Positions 36,148 to 44,625 of a stretch of 64,000 nucleotides of DNA are shown here, piece after piece. Origin of the DNA: Planococcus liqunii (GTDB lineage Bacteria; Bacillota; Bacilli; Bacillales_A; Planococcaceae). The DNA is taken from positions 3,472,001 to 3,536,000 of the forward strand of contig NZ_CP129238.1 in NCBI RefSeq assembly GCF_030413595.1. The letters are read 5' to 3'. The notes beneath the pieces were generated by a model. It saw only the letters and a program-made list of their open reading frames with translations. It did no database searches and was not told the origin of the DNA. The position numbers were made by a program, and so were the translations under genes. Numbering within the stretch: the stretch's first letter is position 1; every line of letters starts with the position of its first letter.

Positions 36148-36935
36148 CGCTTCAGCACCCCTTCCTTTTCCTGCATAAATTTATCCAGTTCCCCTTCGCC
36201 GGTAGCTGCCAAACGGTCTAAAAACGCGCGTTGAAACGCACCTGGAAGTTCTGCTTGCCGGCTCGCGAGTTCTCCAGCGATGGCGTAATAGTGCATGGCA
36301 GCGGCTGCCGCTTCAAAATGCGCTTTGGGGTGCACTGCCAGGAACGCTGCCACCACACCGCTGAGCAGGCAGCCGGTTCCGGTAATAGAAGCCATAATTT
36401 CATGGCCGTATTGAATTTCGGCTACCCGTTCACCGTCCGTGACAAGATCCGTTGCACCGGATACGGCAATAATCAGCCCAAGGCGCTTGGCTGTTGTTCG
36501 GGCCATCTCTCCAATATCTGCATCCCCTTCACCGGCATCGACGCCTTTTGCCTGCCAGTCGGCGCCGGCAATGGCTGCCAGTTCGCCGGCGTTGCAGCGG
36601 ATAACCGCAACGTTCACTTCTTCCAGGATTTTATTGACCGCGTTTTTCCGGAATTCCGTCGCACCCGCTCCAACCGGATCGAGCACCACCGGCGTCCCCA
36701 ACGCATTGGCTTTTTTCCCGGCAATCAGCATGCTGGTTAAGCTTTGGCTGTTCAAGGTTCCGATATTAAGCGACACCGCATCTGCCAAAGCAGCCAGTTC
36801 AGCCGCTTCTTCCGGGGCTTCCCCCATGATGGGCGAGGCACCGAGCGCCAGCAGCCCGTTTGCCTGGAAATTCGAGACGACGTGATTGGTGATGCAATGG
36901 ATGATCGGGTTTTCTGTCCGCACTTTTTCCAGCAT
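36144..36935 (-). CDS. thiM: Hydroxyethylthiazole kinase
   Basis: 263 residues from ATG 36935, one base after the tenA stop; GGCGGG lies eight bases upstream (a GTG at 36944 would overlap tenA). Motifs: [45 protein letters not shown], and [19 protein letters not shown]. It phosphorylates salvaged thiazole alcohol. Confidence 0.94.
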   Translation of the reverse strand: MLEKVRTENPIIHCITNHVVSNFQANGLLALGASPIMGEAPEEAAELAALADAVSLNIGTLNSQSLTSMLIAGKKANALGTPVVLDPVGAGATEFRKNAVNKILEEVNVAVIRCNAGELAAIAGADWQAKGVDAGEGDADIGEMARTTAKRLGLIIAVSGATDLVTDGERVAEIQYGHEIMASITGTGCLLSGVVAAFLAVHPKAHFEAAAAAMHYYAIAGELASRQAELPGAFQRAFLDRLAATGEGELDKFMQEKEGVLKR

Positions 36936-36936
36936 C

Positions 36937-37620
36937 TTAGACACCCGCCTGACTATACGTGTTTACTGTCCAGGATTCTTTCCGCCATGCCTGCTCCCAA
37001 AAATTCCATTCGTAGTAGCTGCTGCGCCGGAACCGGTCTTTCAGTTCTGTCCGGCGTTTTTCCGGCAGGCCGGATGCCAGTCTATCCATCCGGTCCAACT
37101 GTTCTTTGACCAACTCGCCGAACTCCGCCGAGCCATAAGTACCGATCCACCGGTCGTAAATCGGATGGTCGGGTTTGGCGTTTTTCAGCCGTTCGCCAAT
37201 TTCGTGGTAAAGCCAGTAGCAAGGCAAAATGGAAGCGAGCACATCGGCCAAATTGCCTTCCGCCGACCGGTACATATGGGAAACGTAGGCATACGCACTC
37301 GGCGACGGTTCAAAAGCTTCCCAATCCTTATCCGTAACGCCGAGCAGATCCATGAACGACTCGTGCAAAGCCAATTCAGCGGCACACGTGTGCTCGGAAT
37401 GAAATGCAAAGCGCTTTGTCGTTTCCAAATCGGTTGCTTTGACTGCCCCGATGGCCTGGATTTTTGCAAAGTGGCTTAAATAATACGCGTCCTGCATGAC
37501 GTAATGCCGAAATACATCCAGCGGCAGCGTGCCGTCCGCGATTCCTTTTACAAACGGATGATCAAAACTTGCCTGCCACAACTCGCTGCACTCAATACGA
37601 ACTTCTTTACAAAATGCCAT
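36937..37620 (-). CDS. tenA: Aminopyrimidine aminohydrolase / thiaminase II
   Basis: 227 residues from ATG 37620 (GGAG eight bases upstream). The open frame runs on through the riboswitch and its terminator and is not coding there. TenA converts aminomethyl-aminopyrimidine, a thiamine breakdown product, into HMP. The catalytic Cys134 is in SILPCYWLYHEIGE, and the aromatic site residues in QDAYYLSHFAK are present. First gene of the salvage operon. Confidence 0.94.
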   Translation of the reverse strand: MAFCKEVRIECSELWQASFDHPFVKGIADGTLPLDVFRHYVMQDAYYLSHFAKIQAIGAVKATDLETTKRFAFHSEHTCAAELALHESFMDLLGVTDKDWEAFEPSPSAYAYVSHMYRSAEGNLADVLASILPCYWLYHEIGERLKNAKPDHPIYDRWIGTYGSAEFGELVKEQLDRMDRLASGLPEKRRTELKDRFRRSSYYEWNFWEQAWRKESWTVNTYSQAGV

Positions 37621-37694
37621 TTCCCCATCTCCTTTGTTTTTCGGCTTCAGTGCCTGACTGATTTTCTTCCGCAGGCACATCTGCCGTTTTGCCA

Positions 37695-37730
37695 AATAAA
37701 AAACGCCGCTCTCCAGTAAAGGAAAGCGGC
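37695..37730 (-). terminator. Expression-platform terminator of the TPP riboswitch
   Basis: Minus strand stem CGCCGCTTTCC / GGAGAGCGGCG with an eight-base loop, then TTTTTTATTT. It lies between the aptamer and tenA. Confidence 0.85.
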
Positions 37731-37766
37731 GTATGCAGTCGAATGAAGGAAGGCATGCGTTCGCCA

Positions 37767-37852
37767 CTTCCCTCCGCTGGTATGATCCAGATCAGGTTCA
37801 AAGGGTCCGGGCTTATGCCCGTCTCAGCCGATATCCGGCTCCCCTAGTGGTG
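37767..37852 (-). ncRNA. TPP riboswitch (THI box)
   Basis: The minus strand carries the canonical aptamer pieces in order: CTAGGGGAGCC, GGCTGAGACGGGC, GACCCTTTGAACCTGATCTG, and ATACCAGCGGAGGGAAG. The downstream terminator at 37695-37730 would form when thiamine pyrophosphate binds, shutting off tenA-thiMDE-thiW. Confidence 0.96.
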
Positions 37853-37875
37853 TTCATTATTCAGTTGTCAAAATC

Positions 37876-37903
37876 ACTTTAACACAAATTCACGAAACTA
37901 CAA
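37876..37903 (-). promoter_or_regulatory. Likely promoter of the thiamine operon
   Basis: Minus strand TTGTAG (37903-37898), 16-base spacer, TAAAGT (37881-37876) preceded by TG-T (extended -10). The -35 overlaps the last codons of the ABC ATPase gene. Confidence 0.45.
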
Positions 37904-39020
37904 CAGCCTTTTCTGATTTTTCAGGTTTGATGCGCTCTCCGCTGACCGGATCAAAGAAATGGACGCGCGACATATCAAAGGCAAGGCGCGCGGTCTGCCC
38001 CGGCTCGATGCGGTTGTCGGCATCGACGCGGGCGATGAATTCCTGTTCGCCGTAAACGGCATAAATGATCGTTTCAGCGCCGGTCAGTTCAGATACCGTA
38101 ATGACCGCGTCAATATCGCTGTGCGGGATTCCCGTTAAATCTTCATTGTTCACGTGGATATGTTCAGGCCGGATGCCAAGCGAAATCGGCGAACCGTCAT
38201 AGCCTTGATTCTTCAGTACGTTCAGCGTCTCTGCAGGAATATCGATAACGCGGTCGCCCATGACAAATGCACCGCCTTCTAATTTTCCGTCAAAGAAGTT
38301 CATAGCAGGCGAGCCGATAAAGCCGCCGACAAAACGGTTGGCCGGAAAATCATATACTTCTTTCGGGCTGCCGACCTGCTGGATCAAGCCGCTCTTCATG
38401 ATGACAATGCGCGTTGCCATTGTCATCGCTTCGGTCTGATCGTGCGTCACGTAGATGGTAGTGGTTTTCAAGCGGTTGTGAAGCTTGGCAATTTCAGCAC
38501 GCATTTGAACGCGCAGCTTGGCATCCAGGTTGGACAACGGCTCATCCATCAGGAACACTTTGGCGTCGCGCACAATCGCACGTCCCAAAGCCACACGCTG
38601 GCGCTGCCCGCCGGAAAGCGCTTTCGGTTTCCGGTCCAGGTATTCTTCCAAACCGAGAATGGCGGCGGCTTCATTTACCCGTCTTTTGATTTCTTCTTTT
38701 TTGAATTTGCGCAGCTTTAATCCGAACGCCATATTTTCATAGACGGTCATGTGCGGATAAAGTGCATAGTTCTGGAACACCATCGCGATGTCGCGCTCTT
38801 TCGGCTGCACGTCATTCATCCGTTTGCCGTCGATGAAAAACTCGCCTTCTGTTATTTCTTCCAAGCCGGCAATCATACGCAAAGTCGTGGATTTCCCACA
38901 GCCTGAGGGGCCGACAAAGACAATAAATTCCTCGTTTTTGATGTGAAGATTAAAATCAGTTACGGCAGTCGCACCATTATCGTATGTCTTCCCTAAATTG
39001 TTGATCAGAATCTCTGCCAT
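37890..39020 (-). CDS. msmX: Sugar ABC transporter ATP-binding protein (MsmX/UgpC type)
   Basis: 376 residues from ATG 39020 (GGGGAG seven bases upstream). CUT1-family multitask ATPase: Walker A VGPSGCGKSTTLRMIAGLEE, Q-loop FQNYALYPHMTV, signature LSGGQRQRVALGRAI, Walker B VFLMDEPLSNLDAKLR, switch His in TTIYVTHDQTEAMTM, and a C-terminal OB-type regulatory region (LGIRPEHIHV). It energises import with the divergent lipoprotein and permeases, and in Bacillus such ATPases serve several importers. Confidence 0.93.
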   Translation of the reverse strand: MAEILINNLGKTYDNGATAVTDFNLHIKNEEFIVFVGPSGCGKSTTLRMIAGLEEITEGEFFIDGKRMNDVQPKERDIAMVFQNYALYPHMTVYENMAFGLKLRKFKKEEIKRRVNEAAAILGLEEYLDRKPKALSGGQRQRVALGRAIVRDAKVFLMDEPLSNLDAKLRVQMRAEIAKLHNRLKTTTIYVTHDQTEAMTMATRIVIMKSGLIQQVGSPKEVYDFPANRFVGGFIGSPAMNFFDGKLEGGAFVMGDRVIDIPAETLNVLKNQGYDGSPISLGIRPEHIHVNNEDLTGIPHSDIDAVITVSELTGAETIIYAVYGEQEFIARVDADNRIEPGQTARLAFDMSRVHFFDPVSGERIKPEKSEKAVVVS

Positions 39021-39049
39021 TATGCCACTCCCCATTCTTTTTTACCTTA

Positions 39050-39077
39050 ATTATAAACAGTTTTCTGTATATTACAA
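39050..39077 (-). promoter_or_regulatory. SigA-type promoter of the ABC ATPase gene
   Basis: Minus strand TTGTAA (39077-39072), 16-base spacer, TATAAT (39055-39050). Confidence 0.6.
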
Positions 39078-39295
39078 ATCACAATATTGGAAAATAATTG
39101 TCTATACCCAATTCCAAAACCCTTTAAACTCGGTACTTAGTCCTATTATCTGTATATTTAGATTACTCTTTGAAAAGAAGAAGAAGTTGTTATATACTTC
39201 TACTAGACATGAGAAGCTGGAAGATTTTATGGTTCTTTTTCTAACAGAAAAAGAGGCATTTTTTCGCTGAAAATCAGGCTGAAATCGCCTTTTTA

Positions 39296-39310
39296 CTTCG
39301 ACTGTCGAAG
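39296..39310 (+). promoter_or_regulatory. Perfect palindromic operator upstream of the sugar-binding lipoprotein gene
   Basis: CTTCGACTGTCGAAG is a perfect inverted repeat around one central T. It sits two bases before a TATTAT (39312-39317) that is a candidate -10, so a bound repressor would block the promoter. The regulator is not encoded in the window. Confidence 0.5.
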
Positions 39311-39358
39311 ATATTATCTGTACTTATTTTCAAACTACACCAAAAGGAGTGGAACAAG

Positions 39359-40681
39359 ATGAACAAATTAAAGGTTTTCATCATTTTGATTGCTGGCCTA
39401 GCTTTGATTCTCAGCGGTTGTTCGGGCTTTCAGACGAATAACAGCAGCGGCGACGAAGCAGCGGTAAACGAAGACGGCAAAACTGTCGTAGATTTTTGGA
39501 CATTCTGGGGATCCGAAATCCGTCGTCCGATAATTGAACAAATCATCACCGATTTCAACGAATCGCAGGATGAGATTGAAGTAAAACACACTTATCTGCC
39601 ATTCGGCGATATCTGGACAAAGGAATTGGCAGCCATTGCTGCAGGCGATCCGCCTGATGTCGTCATCAACGACATCAACGCCACTGCTCTCCGCGGCCAG
39701 AAAAAACAGGCGATGAATTTGTCGAAGTTTTTGGAAGAAGATGATATTTCGAAGCGCTTCTATCCGGAACTGTGGGACGCAACCCTTTATGAAGGCGATT
39801 CATATGGCATTCCTTTCAATACCGATACACGTGTACTTTTCTATAACAAAGACGCCTTTAAAGAAGCAGGGCTGGATCCTGAAAAACCGCCGACTACCTG
39901 GGCAGAGCTGGAAGAATATGCAGCAAAACTCGACAAAAAAGCAGGCAGCAACTATGACCAGATCGGCTTTTACCCACTTTGGGGAATCGGCTATGACGTA
40001 TGGCTATTGAATGCCAACGGCCAAAACTACTTCGACGAACAAGATAACTTTGAAATTGATACGCCTAAAAACGAAGAAGTGCTGAACTGGCTTAAATCCT
40101 GGAAAGACAAATACGGCGAAGACGTCATCAACTCTTACCAGGCCCAGATTGACAGCCAGCAAGGACACCCGTTCTTCAGCGGCGACCTGGCGATGATTGC
40201 ACAGGCACCAACCTTCTATACACAGATCCGCGACTATGCACCTGATTTGAATTTCGGCGTAGTGGAACTTCCGGAATACGAAGAAGGCAACGGCAACACC
40301 AGCTGGGGGGGCGGCTTTGTCGCTGAAATCCCGGAAGGATCGAAAAACTCCGAAGCAGCATGGGAATTCATCAAATACTTGACGGACGTGGAAGCACAGG
40401 AATACTGGGCAGTGAAAAACTTCGACAATATTGCCAACGTCGAAGCGGCAGAAGCGGCAGCAAAATCAGATGAATTCACGGAAGACGGCACCATGGTATA
40501 TGAAAAGGCCGTTGAAAACATGGAGCATACTTTATTGACTCCGATTCCGGTATTCGCTCCGGACTTCAGCAGCCTGATCAACCCGAATATCGATGAATTC
40601 CTGCTCGGTTCGATGACAGCGAAAGAAGCGCTGACAAAATCGCAGACCGATGTCGAGAACTTGATCGAGAAAAACAAGTAA
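39359..40681 (+). CDS. Sugar ABC transporter substrate-binding lipoprotein
   Basis: 440 residues. Lipoprotein signal peptide with lipobox LILSGCSGFQ (Cys21). CUT1-family extracellular solute-binding protein: VVDFWTFWGSEIRRPIIEQI, YGIPFNTDTRVLFYNKDAFK, and WGGGFVAEIPEGSKNSEAAW. Sugar specificity cannot be read from the sequence. AAGGAG precedes the ATG. Genes for two permeases follow directly; no hydrolase or LacI gene is adjacent to reveal the substrate. Confidence 0.93.
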   Translation: MNKLKVFIILIAGLALILSGCSGFQTNNSSGDEAAVNEDGKTVVDFWTFWGSEIRRPIIEQIITDFNESQDEIEVKHTYLPFGDIWTKELAAIAAGDPPDVVINDINATALRGQKKQAMNLSKFLEEDDISKRFYPELWDATLYEGDSYGIPFNTDTRVLFYNKDAFKEAGLDPEKPPTTWAELEEYAAKLDKKAGSNYDQIGFYPLWGIGYDVWLLNANGQNYFDEQDNFEIDTPKNEEVLNWLKSWKDKYGEDVINSYQAQIDSQQGHPFFSGDLAMIAQAPTFYTQIRDYAPDLNFGVVELPEYEEGNGNTSWGGGFVAEIPEGSKNSEAAWEFIKYLTDVEAQEYWAVKNFDNIANVEAAEAAAKSDEFTEDGTMVYEKAVENMEHTLLTPIPVFAPDFSSLINPNIDEFLLGSMTAKEALTKSQTDVENLIEKNK

Positions 40682-40696
40682 CAAGGAGGTGTCACT

Positions 40697-41608
40697 TTGG
40701 GGAAAAAAAGATTGACCATGCGGCGCAAAGAAAGCATTTATGGCTATATTTTCGTGTTGCCATGGATCATCGGCTTTCTCGCTTTCACTGCGGGGCCTTT
40801 GGTATTTTCATTTGTGGCAAGTTTTACAAACTATAATATTACATCGCAGATGGACTTTGTCGGAGCAGAAAATTATCAAGGGCTTTTCACTGAGGACAGT
40901 CTTTTTTGGACCTCCCTTTGGAATACCTTGTACTTCGTTATCTTTTCTGTACCGCTGACTACAATCGGCGCTATTTTCCTATCCGCGCTCTTGAATCAGG
41001 ACATTCCCGGCATGCGCATATTCCGGACGCTGTATTATTTGCCGGCTGTTCTGTCGGGCGTTGGTGTTTACATGTTGTGGATGCAGCTGCTTGACCCGGG
41101 AACGGGGATGGTCAACCTGGTCCTTAGCTGGTTCGGCATCGACGGCCCCAACTGGCTGTTTGACCCGGACTGGACGAAGCCTTCCATCATCTTCATGAAG
41201 CTCTGGAGCGTCGGCGGCTCGATGCTGTTATACCTTGCGAGCATGCAGGGCGTTTCCAAATCGCTTTATGAAGCGGCTGAAATCGACGGCGCCAATACAT
41301 GGAAAAAGTTTTTTCATATTACGATTCCGATGATCACACCGGTCATTTTCTTTGATGTCGTGACCAGCCTGATCGGCGGCTTCCAGATTTTCCAGGAAGC
41401 GTACGTCATGTCCAATAACGGAGAAGGCGGACCGGCGAACTCCTTGCTGTTCTATAACTTGTACATGTGGAAACAGGCCTTCACCAACTTCAATATGGGC
41501 TATGCTATGGCGATGTCATGGATTCTCTTTGTCATCGTATTCATCTTGACAATTTTCAACCTGAAACTCGCTCCCCGTTGGGTGCACTACGAAGGGGAGG
41601 AGAAGTAA
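40697..41608 (+). CDS. Sugar ABC transporter permease, MalF/UgpA type
   Basis: 303 residues from a TTG at 40697 (AAGGAGG seven bases upstream). Six membrane segments; the EAA loop EAAEIDGANTWKKFFHITIP is present. Its stop is immediately followed by the next permease's ATG. Confidence 0.92.
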   Translation: MGKKRLTMRRKESIYGYIFVLPWIIGFLAFTAGPLVFSFVASFTNYNITSQMDFVGAENYQGLFTEDSLFWTSLWNTLYFVIFSVPLTTIGAIFLSALLNQDIPGMRIFRTLYYLPAVLSGVGVYMLWMQLLDPGTGMVNLVLSWFGIDGPNWLFDPDWTKPSIIFMKLWSVGGSMLLYLASMQGVSKSLYEAAEIDGANTWKKFFHITIPMITPVIFFDVVTSLIGGFQIFQEAYVMSNNGEGGPANSLLFYNLYMWKQAFTNFNMGYAMAMSWILFVIVFILTIFNLKLAPRWVHYEGEEK

Positions 41609-42535
41609 ATGGACAAACCGACGGATAATCTTGATTACTTAGACAAGGCAGACGACCTGAAAACCATTGAGACGGCGAATGAAAATCCAAGTTTCTTTGA
41701 GCACCGGGGCAACCGTAAAAACATCCTGGTAGTTTTCAACTTCGTTTTGCTCGCGATCGGCAGTTTGCTGATTCTCTCTCCTCTCTGGTGGATGTTCGCC
41801 ACTTCCCTTAAAACGATGGCGGAAGTGATGAGTTTCCCGCCGTCGTTCTGGCCGGAGGATTGGCTGTTTTCAAACTACATCAAGACGTGGGAAGCGGCGC
41901 CTTTTACCCGCTATACCATCAATACGCTGACCATCACGATTCTGGTCGTCATCGGCAATGTCTTATCCAACTCGTTCATTGCCTATGGATTTGCGAAAAT
42001 TCCGTTTCGCGGCAAAAACATCCTGTTCGCCATTGTCCTGGCGACCATGATGATTCCCGGATTTGTTACGCTGATTCCGCAGTATGTGTTGTTTGCAAAC
42101 CTCGGCTGGGTCAATACGTATTACCCGCTGATCGTGCCGGCGTTTTTCGGCAGTGCATTCAATATCTTCCTGCTGCGCCAGTTCTATATGACGATTCCGA
42201 CCGAATTGATCGAAGCTGCGAAAATGGAAGGTGCCAACCATTTCTACATTTGGTGGAAAATCGGCTTGCCGCTTACCAAGCCGGCAATCGCTACCGTTGC
42301 CATCTTCTCGTTTAACGGCGCTTGGAACGACTTCTTAGGGCCGCTCCTGTACTTGAACGACGAGAACCTGTACACGCTTCAAATCGGCTTGCAGGTGTTT
42401 AAAGGACAGCTCAGCACCCAATGGAATTACTTGATGGCCGGCTCGCTTCTTGTATTGCTGCCAGTCATTCTGATTTTCTTCTTTTTCCAGAAATACTTTA
42501 TCCAGGGCATCAACCTCCAGTCCGGAGGAAAATAA
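41609..42535 (+). CDS. Sugar ABC transporter permease, MalG/UgpE type
   Basis: 308 residues, starting on the base after the previous stop (GGGGAGGAG upstream). Six membrane segments after a ~45-residue charged cytoplasmic N-terminus, longer than usual. EAA loop: EAAKMEGANHFYIWWKIGLP. Confidence 0.92.
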   Translation: MDKPTDNLDYLDKADDLKTIETANENPSFFEHRGNRKNILVVFNFVLLAIGSLLILSPLWWMFATSLKTMAEVMSFPPSFWPEDWLFSNYIKTWEAAPFTRYTINTLTITILVVIGNVLSNSFIAYGFAKIPFRGKNILFAIVLATMMIPGFVTLIPQYVLFANLGWVNTYYPLIVPAFFGSAFNIFLLRQFYMTIPTELIEAAKMEGANHFYIWWKIGLPLTKPAIATVAIFSFNGAWNDFLGPLLYLNDENLYTLQIGLQVFKGQLSTQWNYLMAGSLLVLLPVILIFFFFQKYFIQGINLQSGGK

Positions 42536-42549
42536 AGATCGCTTGGACG

Positions 42550-42586
42550 AAAACCCTCATCGGCAACGACTGCCGATGAGGGTTTT
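42550..42586 (+). terminator. Terminator of the sugar ABC operon
   Basis: Perfect 16-bp stem AAAACCCTCATCGGCA / TGCCGATGAGGGTTTT. Confidence 0.9.
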
Positions 42587-42601
42587 ATTTTTCATAAATC
42601 G

Positions 42602-42672
42602 CTATTTGTCCGCAAAACACTGAAAGCTTGGGTTTATTTGCGCTTAAAACAGTTTATTTGCGTTCCCCAAAA
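42602..42672. repeat. Array D: two to three 20-bp-period units
   Basis: TTTATTTGCG recurs at 42633 and 42653, exactly 20 bases apart, with a diverged relative (TATTTGTCCGCAAAACA) at 42604. Read on the minus strand the core is CGCAAATAAA, similar to the CGCATAAA core of array C. It lies between two convergent terminators. Confidence 0.5.
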
Positions 42673-42682
42673 TTCGGCACAT

Positions 42683-42717
42683 AAAAAAGGGCATCCCATA
42701 GGAGGATGCCCTTTTTT
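42683..42717 (-). terminator. Terminator after rlmN
   Basis: Perfect 14-bp stem AAAAAAGGGCATCC / GGATGCCCTTTTTT. Confidence 0.9.
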
Positions 42718-42731
42718 CAACCAGCTTTCTC

Positions 42732-43802
42732 TTAAAGAGCAGCTGTTTTTTCTTTTTTGATTTGTTTGCTTCGGAGTTGCCCGCAAGCCGCGTCGATGTC
42801 CGCGCCTTGTTCCTGGCGCACGCCGCAGTTGATGCCTTTCTTTTTCAAAGCGTCAAAGAAAGCGCTGATCGCTTCCGGCGTGCTTTGCTGGTACTGGTCA
42901 TGCTCGCTGACCGAGTTGTACGGAATCAAGTTGACGTATGACAAGTGGCGCTTGTCTTCAAGCAATTTCGCCAATTGGTGCGCTTCTTCGACATGGTCGT
43001 TGACGTCGCGCAGCAAGATGTATTCGAACGTGATGCGGCGGTTGGATTTTTCCAAATAGTAATCGATAGCCGCCATCAATTTTTCGATTGGGTAGGCTTT
43101 GTTGATTTTCATGATGCGTGAACGCAATTCGTTGTTCGGCGCGTGAATGGAAATAGCCAGGTTAACCTGCAATCCTTCGTCCGCATAATCGTAGATTTTC
43201 GGCACGATACCGCTTGTTGAAACGGTAATGTGGCGGGCTCCGATAGCCAATCCTTTTTGCGAGTTGACGACATTCAAGAAGCCCATCAAGTTTGTGTAGT
43301 TATCGAACGGTTCGCCGATTCCCATGACCACGATGTGGCTGACGCGCTCGTCTTTTTGCTGTGCATCAAAGTGAGCCTGTACTTGCATAATCTGCTCAAC
43401 AATTTCGCCCGCGTTTAAATCGCGGCTCTTTTTCAAAAGTCCGCTGGCACAGAAACTGCAGCCGATGTTGCAGCCGACCTGGGTCGTTACACAAACCGAG
43501 TTGCCGTATTTAAAGCGCATCAAAACGGTTTCAATCAAGTTGCCGTCCTGCAGACGGAACAGGAATTTGATTGTGCCGTCAGCAGATTCCTGCTTGACCG
43601 CCTCTGTTAATGTACGGATCGCAAAGTTCTCTTCCAAAAGCGCAATGACCTCTTTGCTAAGGTTGTTCATCTGGGAGAATTCAGTGACGCGTTTAATATA
43701 TAGCCAATCCCATACTTGTTCAGCACGGAATTTCTTTTGTCCATTTTCTAAAAACCATTCTTTTAATTGATCAATCGTCAATCCATAGATGGAATTTTTC
43801 AT
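42732..43802 (-). CDS. rlmN: Dual-specificity rRNA/tRNA methyltransferase RlmN
   Basis: 356 residues from ATG 43802 (GAGGG eight bases upstream). Radical-SAM enzyme that methylates C2 of A2503 in 23S rRNA and A37 of some tRNAs. Cluster-binding cysteines in [26 protein letters not shown] and [20 protein letters not shown] are conserved; the catalytic C-terminal cysteine is in [11 protein letters not shown]. Preceded by a strong SigA promoter. Confidence 0.96.
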   Translation of the reverse strand: MKNSIYGLTIDQLKEWFLENGQKKFRAEQVWDWLYIKRVTEFSQMNNLSKEVIALLEENFAIRTLTEAVKQESADGTIKFLFRLQDGNLIETVLMRFKYGNSVCVTTQVGCNIGCSFCASGLLKKSRDLNAGEIVEQIMQVQAHFDAQQKDERVSHIVVMGIGEPFDNYTNLMGFLNVVNSQKGLAIGARHITVSTSGIVPKIYDYADEGLQVNLAISIHAPNNELRSRIMKINKAYPIEKLMAAIDYYLEKSNRRITFEYILLRDVNDHVEEAHQLAKLLEDKRHLSYVNLIPYNSVSEHDQYQQSTPEAISAFFDALKKKGINCGVRQEQGADIDAACGQLRSKQIKKEKTAAL

Positions 43803-43838
43803 TATTAGTACCCTCATTTCAGAATTTCACAATTGCTT

Positions 43839-43867
43839 ATTATAATACTAAAAATTACCTTTGACAA
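43839..43867 (-). promoter_or_regulatory. SigA-type promoter of rlmN
   Basis: Minus strand TTGTCA (43867-43862), 17-base spacer, TATAAT (43844-43839). Confidence 0.75.
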
Positions 43868-43909
43868 CAACTATTTTTGTTTATACAGAAAAATCTGTTT
43901 TTAATAACG

Positions 43910-43934
43910 GATTAAATCGCCCGCTTAAGGGTAA
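43910..43934 (+). promoter_or_regulatory. Possible SigB-like promoter of the VOC gene
   Basis: GATTAA (43910-43915), 13-base spacer, GGGTAA (43929-43934), 26 bases before the ATG. The -35 has one mismatch to GTTTAA. Confidence 0.45.
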
Positions 43935-43960
43935 AACTGATATATAAAGGAGGCGATGAA

Positions 43961-44431
43961 ATGGGCGAAATCACACATGTCGGGCTTGCAGTCCCCGACT
44001 TGGACCAAGCGATCGACTGGTATGGCAAAGTGTTCGGCTTTTACGTGCTCGCAGGTCCTTTTGACTTTGACGCAGCAGAAGCAGAACCGGATAACATGAC
44101 CCAGGATCTGCAAGGGGCCGAAGTCCAGAAAATGCGCAATGTGCATTTGATGTCGCTTGGCGGAATCGGCATTGAACTATTTGAGTTCCAGGAACCCCTA
44201 TTTAAAGGAGAAAGTGCATTTCCCCATAAGGGATTTTTCCATATCTGCCTGATTGTCGACAACCTGATTGAGACCATCGAACGGATTGTCCAGCACGGGG
44301 GCAAGCAGCGCAGCAAAATCTGGAAAATGTCAAAAACCAAACCGCATTACCTGGTTTATACCGAAGACCCGTTCGGCAACATTGTCGAACTCTATACCCG
44401 CAACACATCCGACATGTACGGCGGGCAATAG
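43961..44431 (+). CDS. VOC-family protein (glyoxalase / dioxygenase fold)
   Basis: 156 residues with two beta-alpha-beta-beta-beta modules: ITHVGLAVPDLDQAIDWYGK at the start, GIGIELFEFQEP, GFFHICLIVDNLIETIERI, and the C-terminal DPFGNIVELYTRN. The His and Glu at the family's metal positions (His6 area, Glu in IELFE, His in FFHICL, Glu in VELY) are present, so it likely binds a metal. Substrate unknown; resistance, isomerase or extradiol roles are all possible. AAGGAGG precedes the ATG. Confidence 0.8.
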   Translation: MGEITHVGLAVPDLDQAIDWYGKVFGFYVLAGPFDFDAAEAEPDNMTQDLQGAEVQKMRNVHLMSLGGIGIELFEFQEPLFKGESAFPHKGFFHICLIVDNLIETIERIVQHGGKQRSKIWKMSKTKPHYLVYTEDPFGNIVELYTRNTSDMYGGQ

Positions 44432-44549
44432 GAAAAGCGGAAGCGCCCATGTAGCCCGACAAGCGCTGGAAGCCTTTCGGAAATGGCGTTCCTTGCCATT
44501 TCCGAAAAGGCAGAAGCGACTCGAGGGGCTGGGCGCTGGAGCCTGGACA
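44432..44549. repeat. Dispersed structured intergenic repeat
   Basis: GC-rich, about 118 bases, starting just after the VOC stop. It contains GAAGCGCCC near the left, CCCGACAAGCGCTGGA, AGAAGCGACTCGAGGGGCT and GGGCGCTGGAGCCTGGAC on the right, which is the phrase order of a repeat I recognise from intergenic regions of many Bacillales. It can fold: outer AGCGCCC / GGGCGCT, inner GCCTTTCGGAAATGGC / GCCATTTCCGAAA-GGC. Confidence 0.7.
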
Positions 44550-44579
44550 AAGAAAAGCACAGCTTCTCACATAATCCCT

Positions 44580-44619
44580 AAAAACCAGCCTTTCCGTTAA
44601 TCCGGAAAGGCTGGTTTTT
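44580..44619. terminator. Bidirectional terminator
   Basis: Stem AAAAACCAGCCTTTCCG / CGGAAAGGCTGGTTTTT between the VOC gene and the convergent CoA-transferase gene. Confidence 0.9.
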
Positions 44620-44625
44620 ATCGGT

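Noticed and set aside
37621..37767. N-terminal extension of tenA
   Set aside because: The open frame crosses the riboswitch terminator hairpin and has no ribosome binding site; TenA proteins start at the ATG at 37620.
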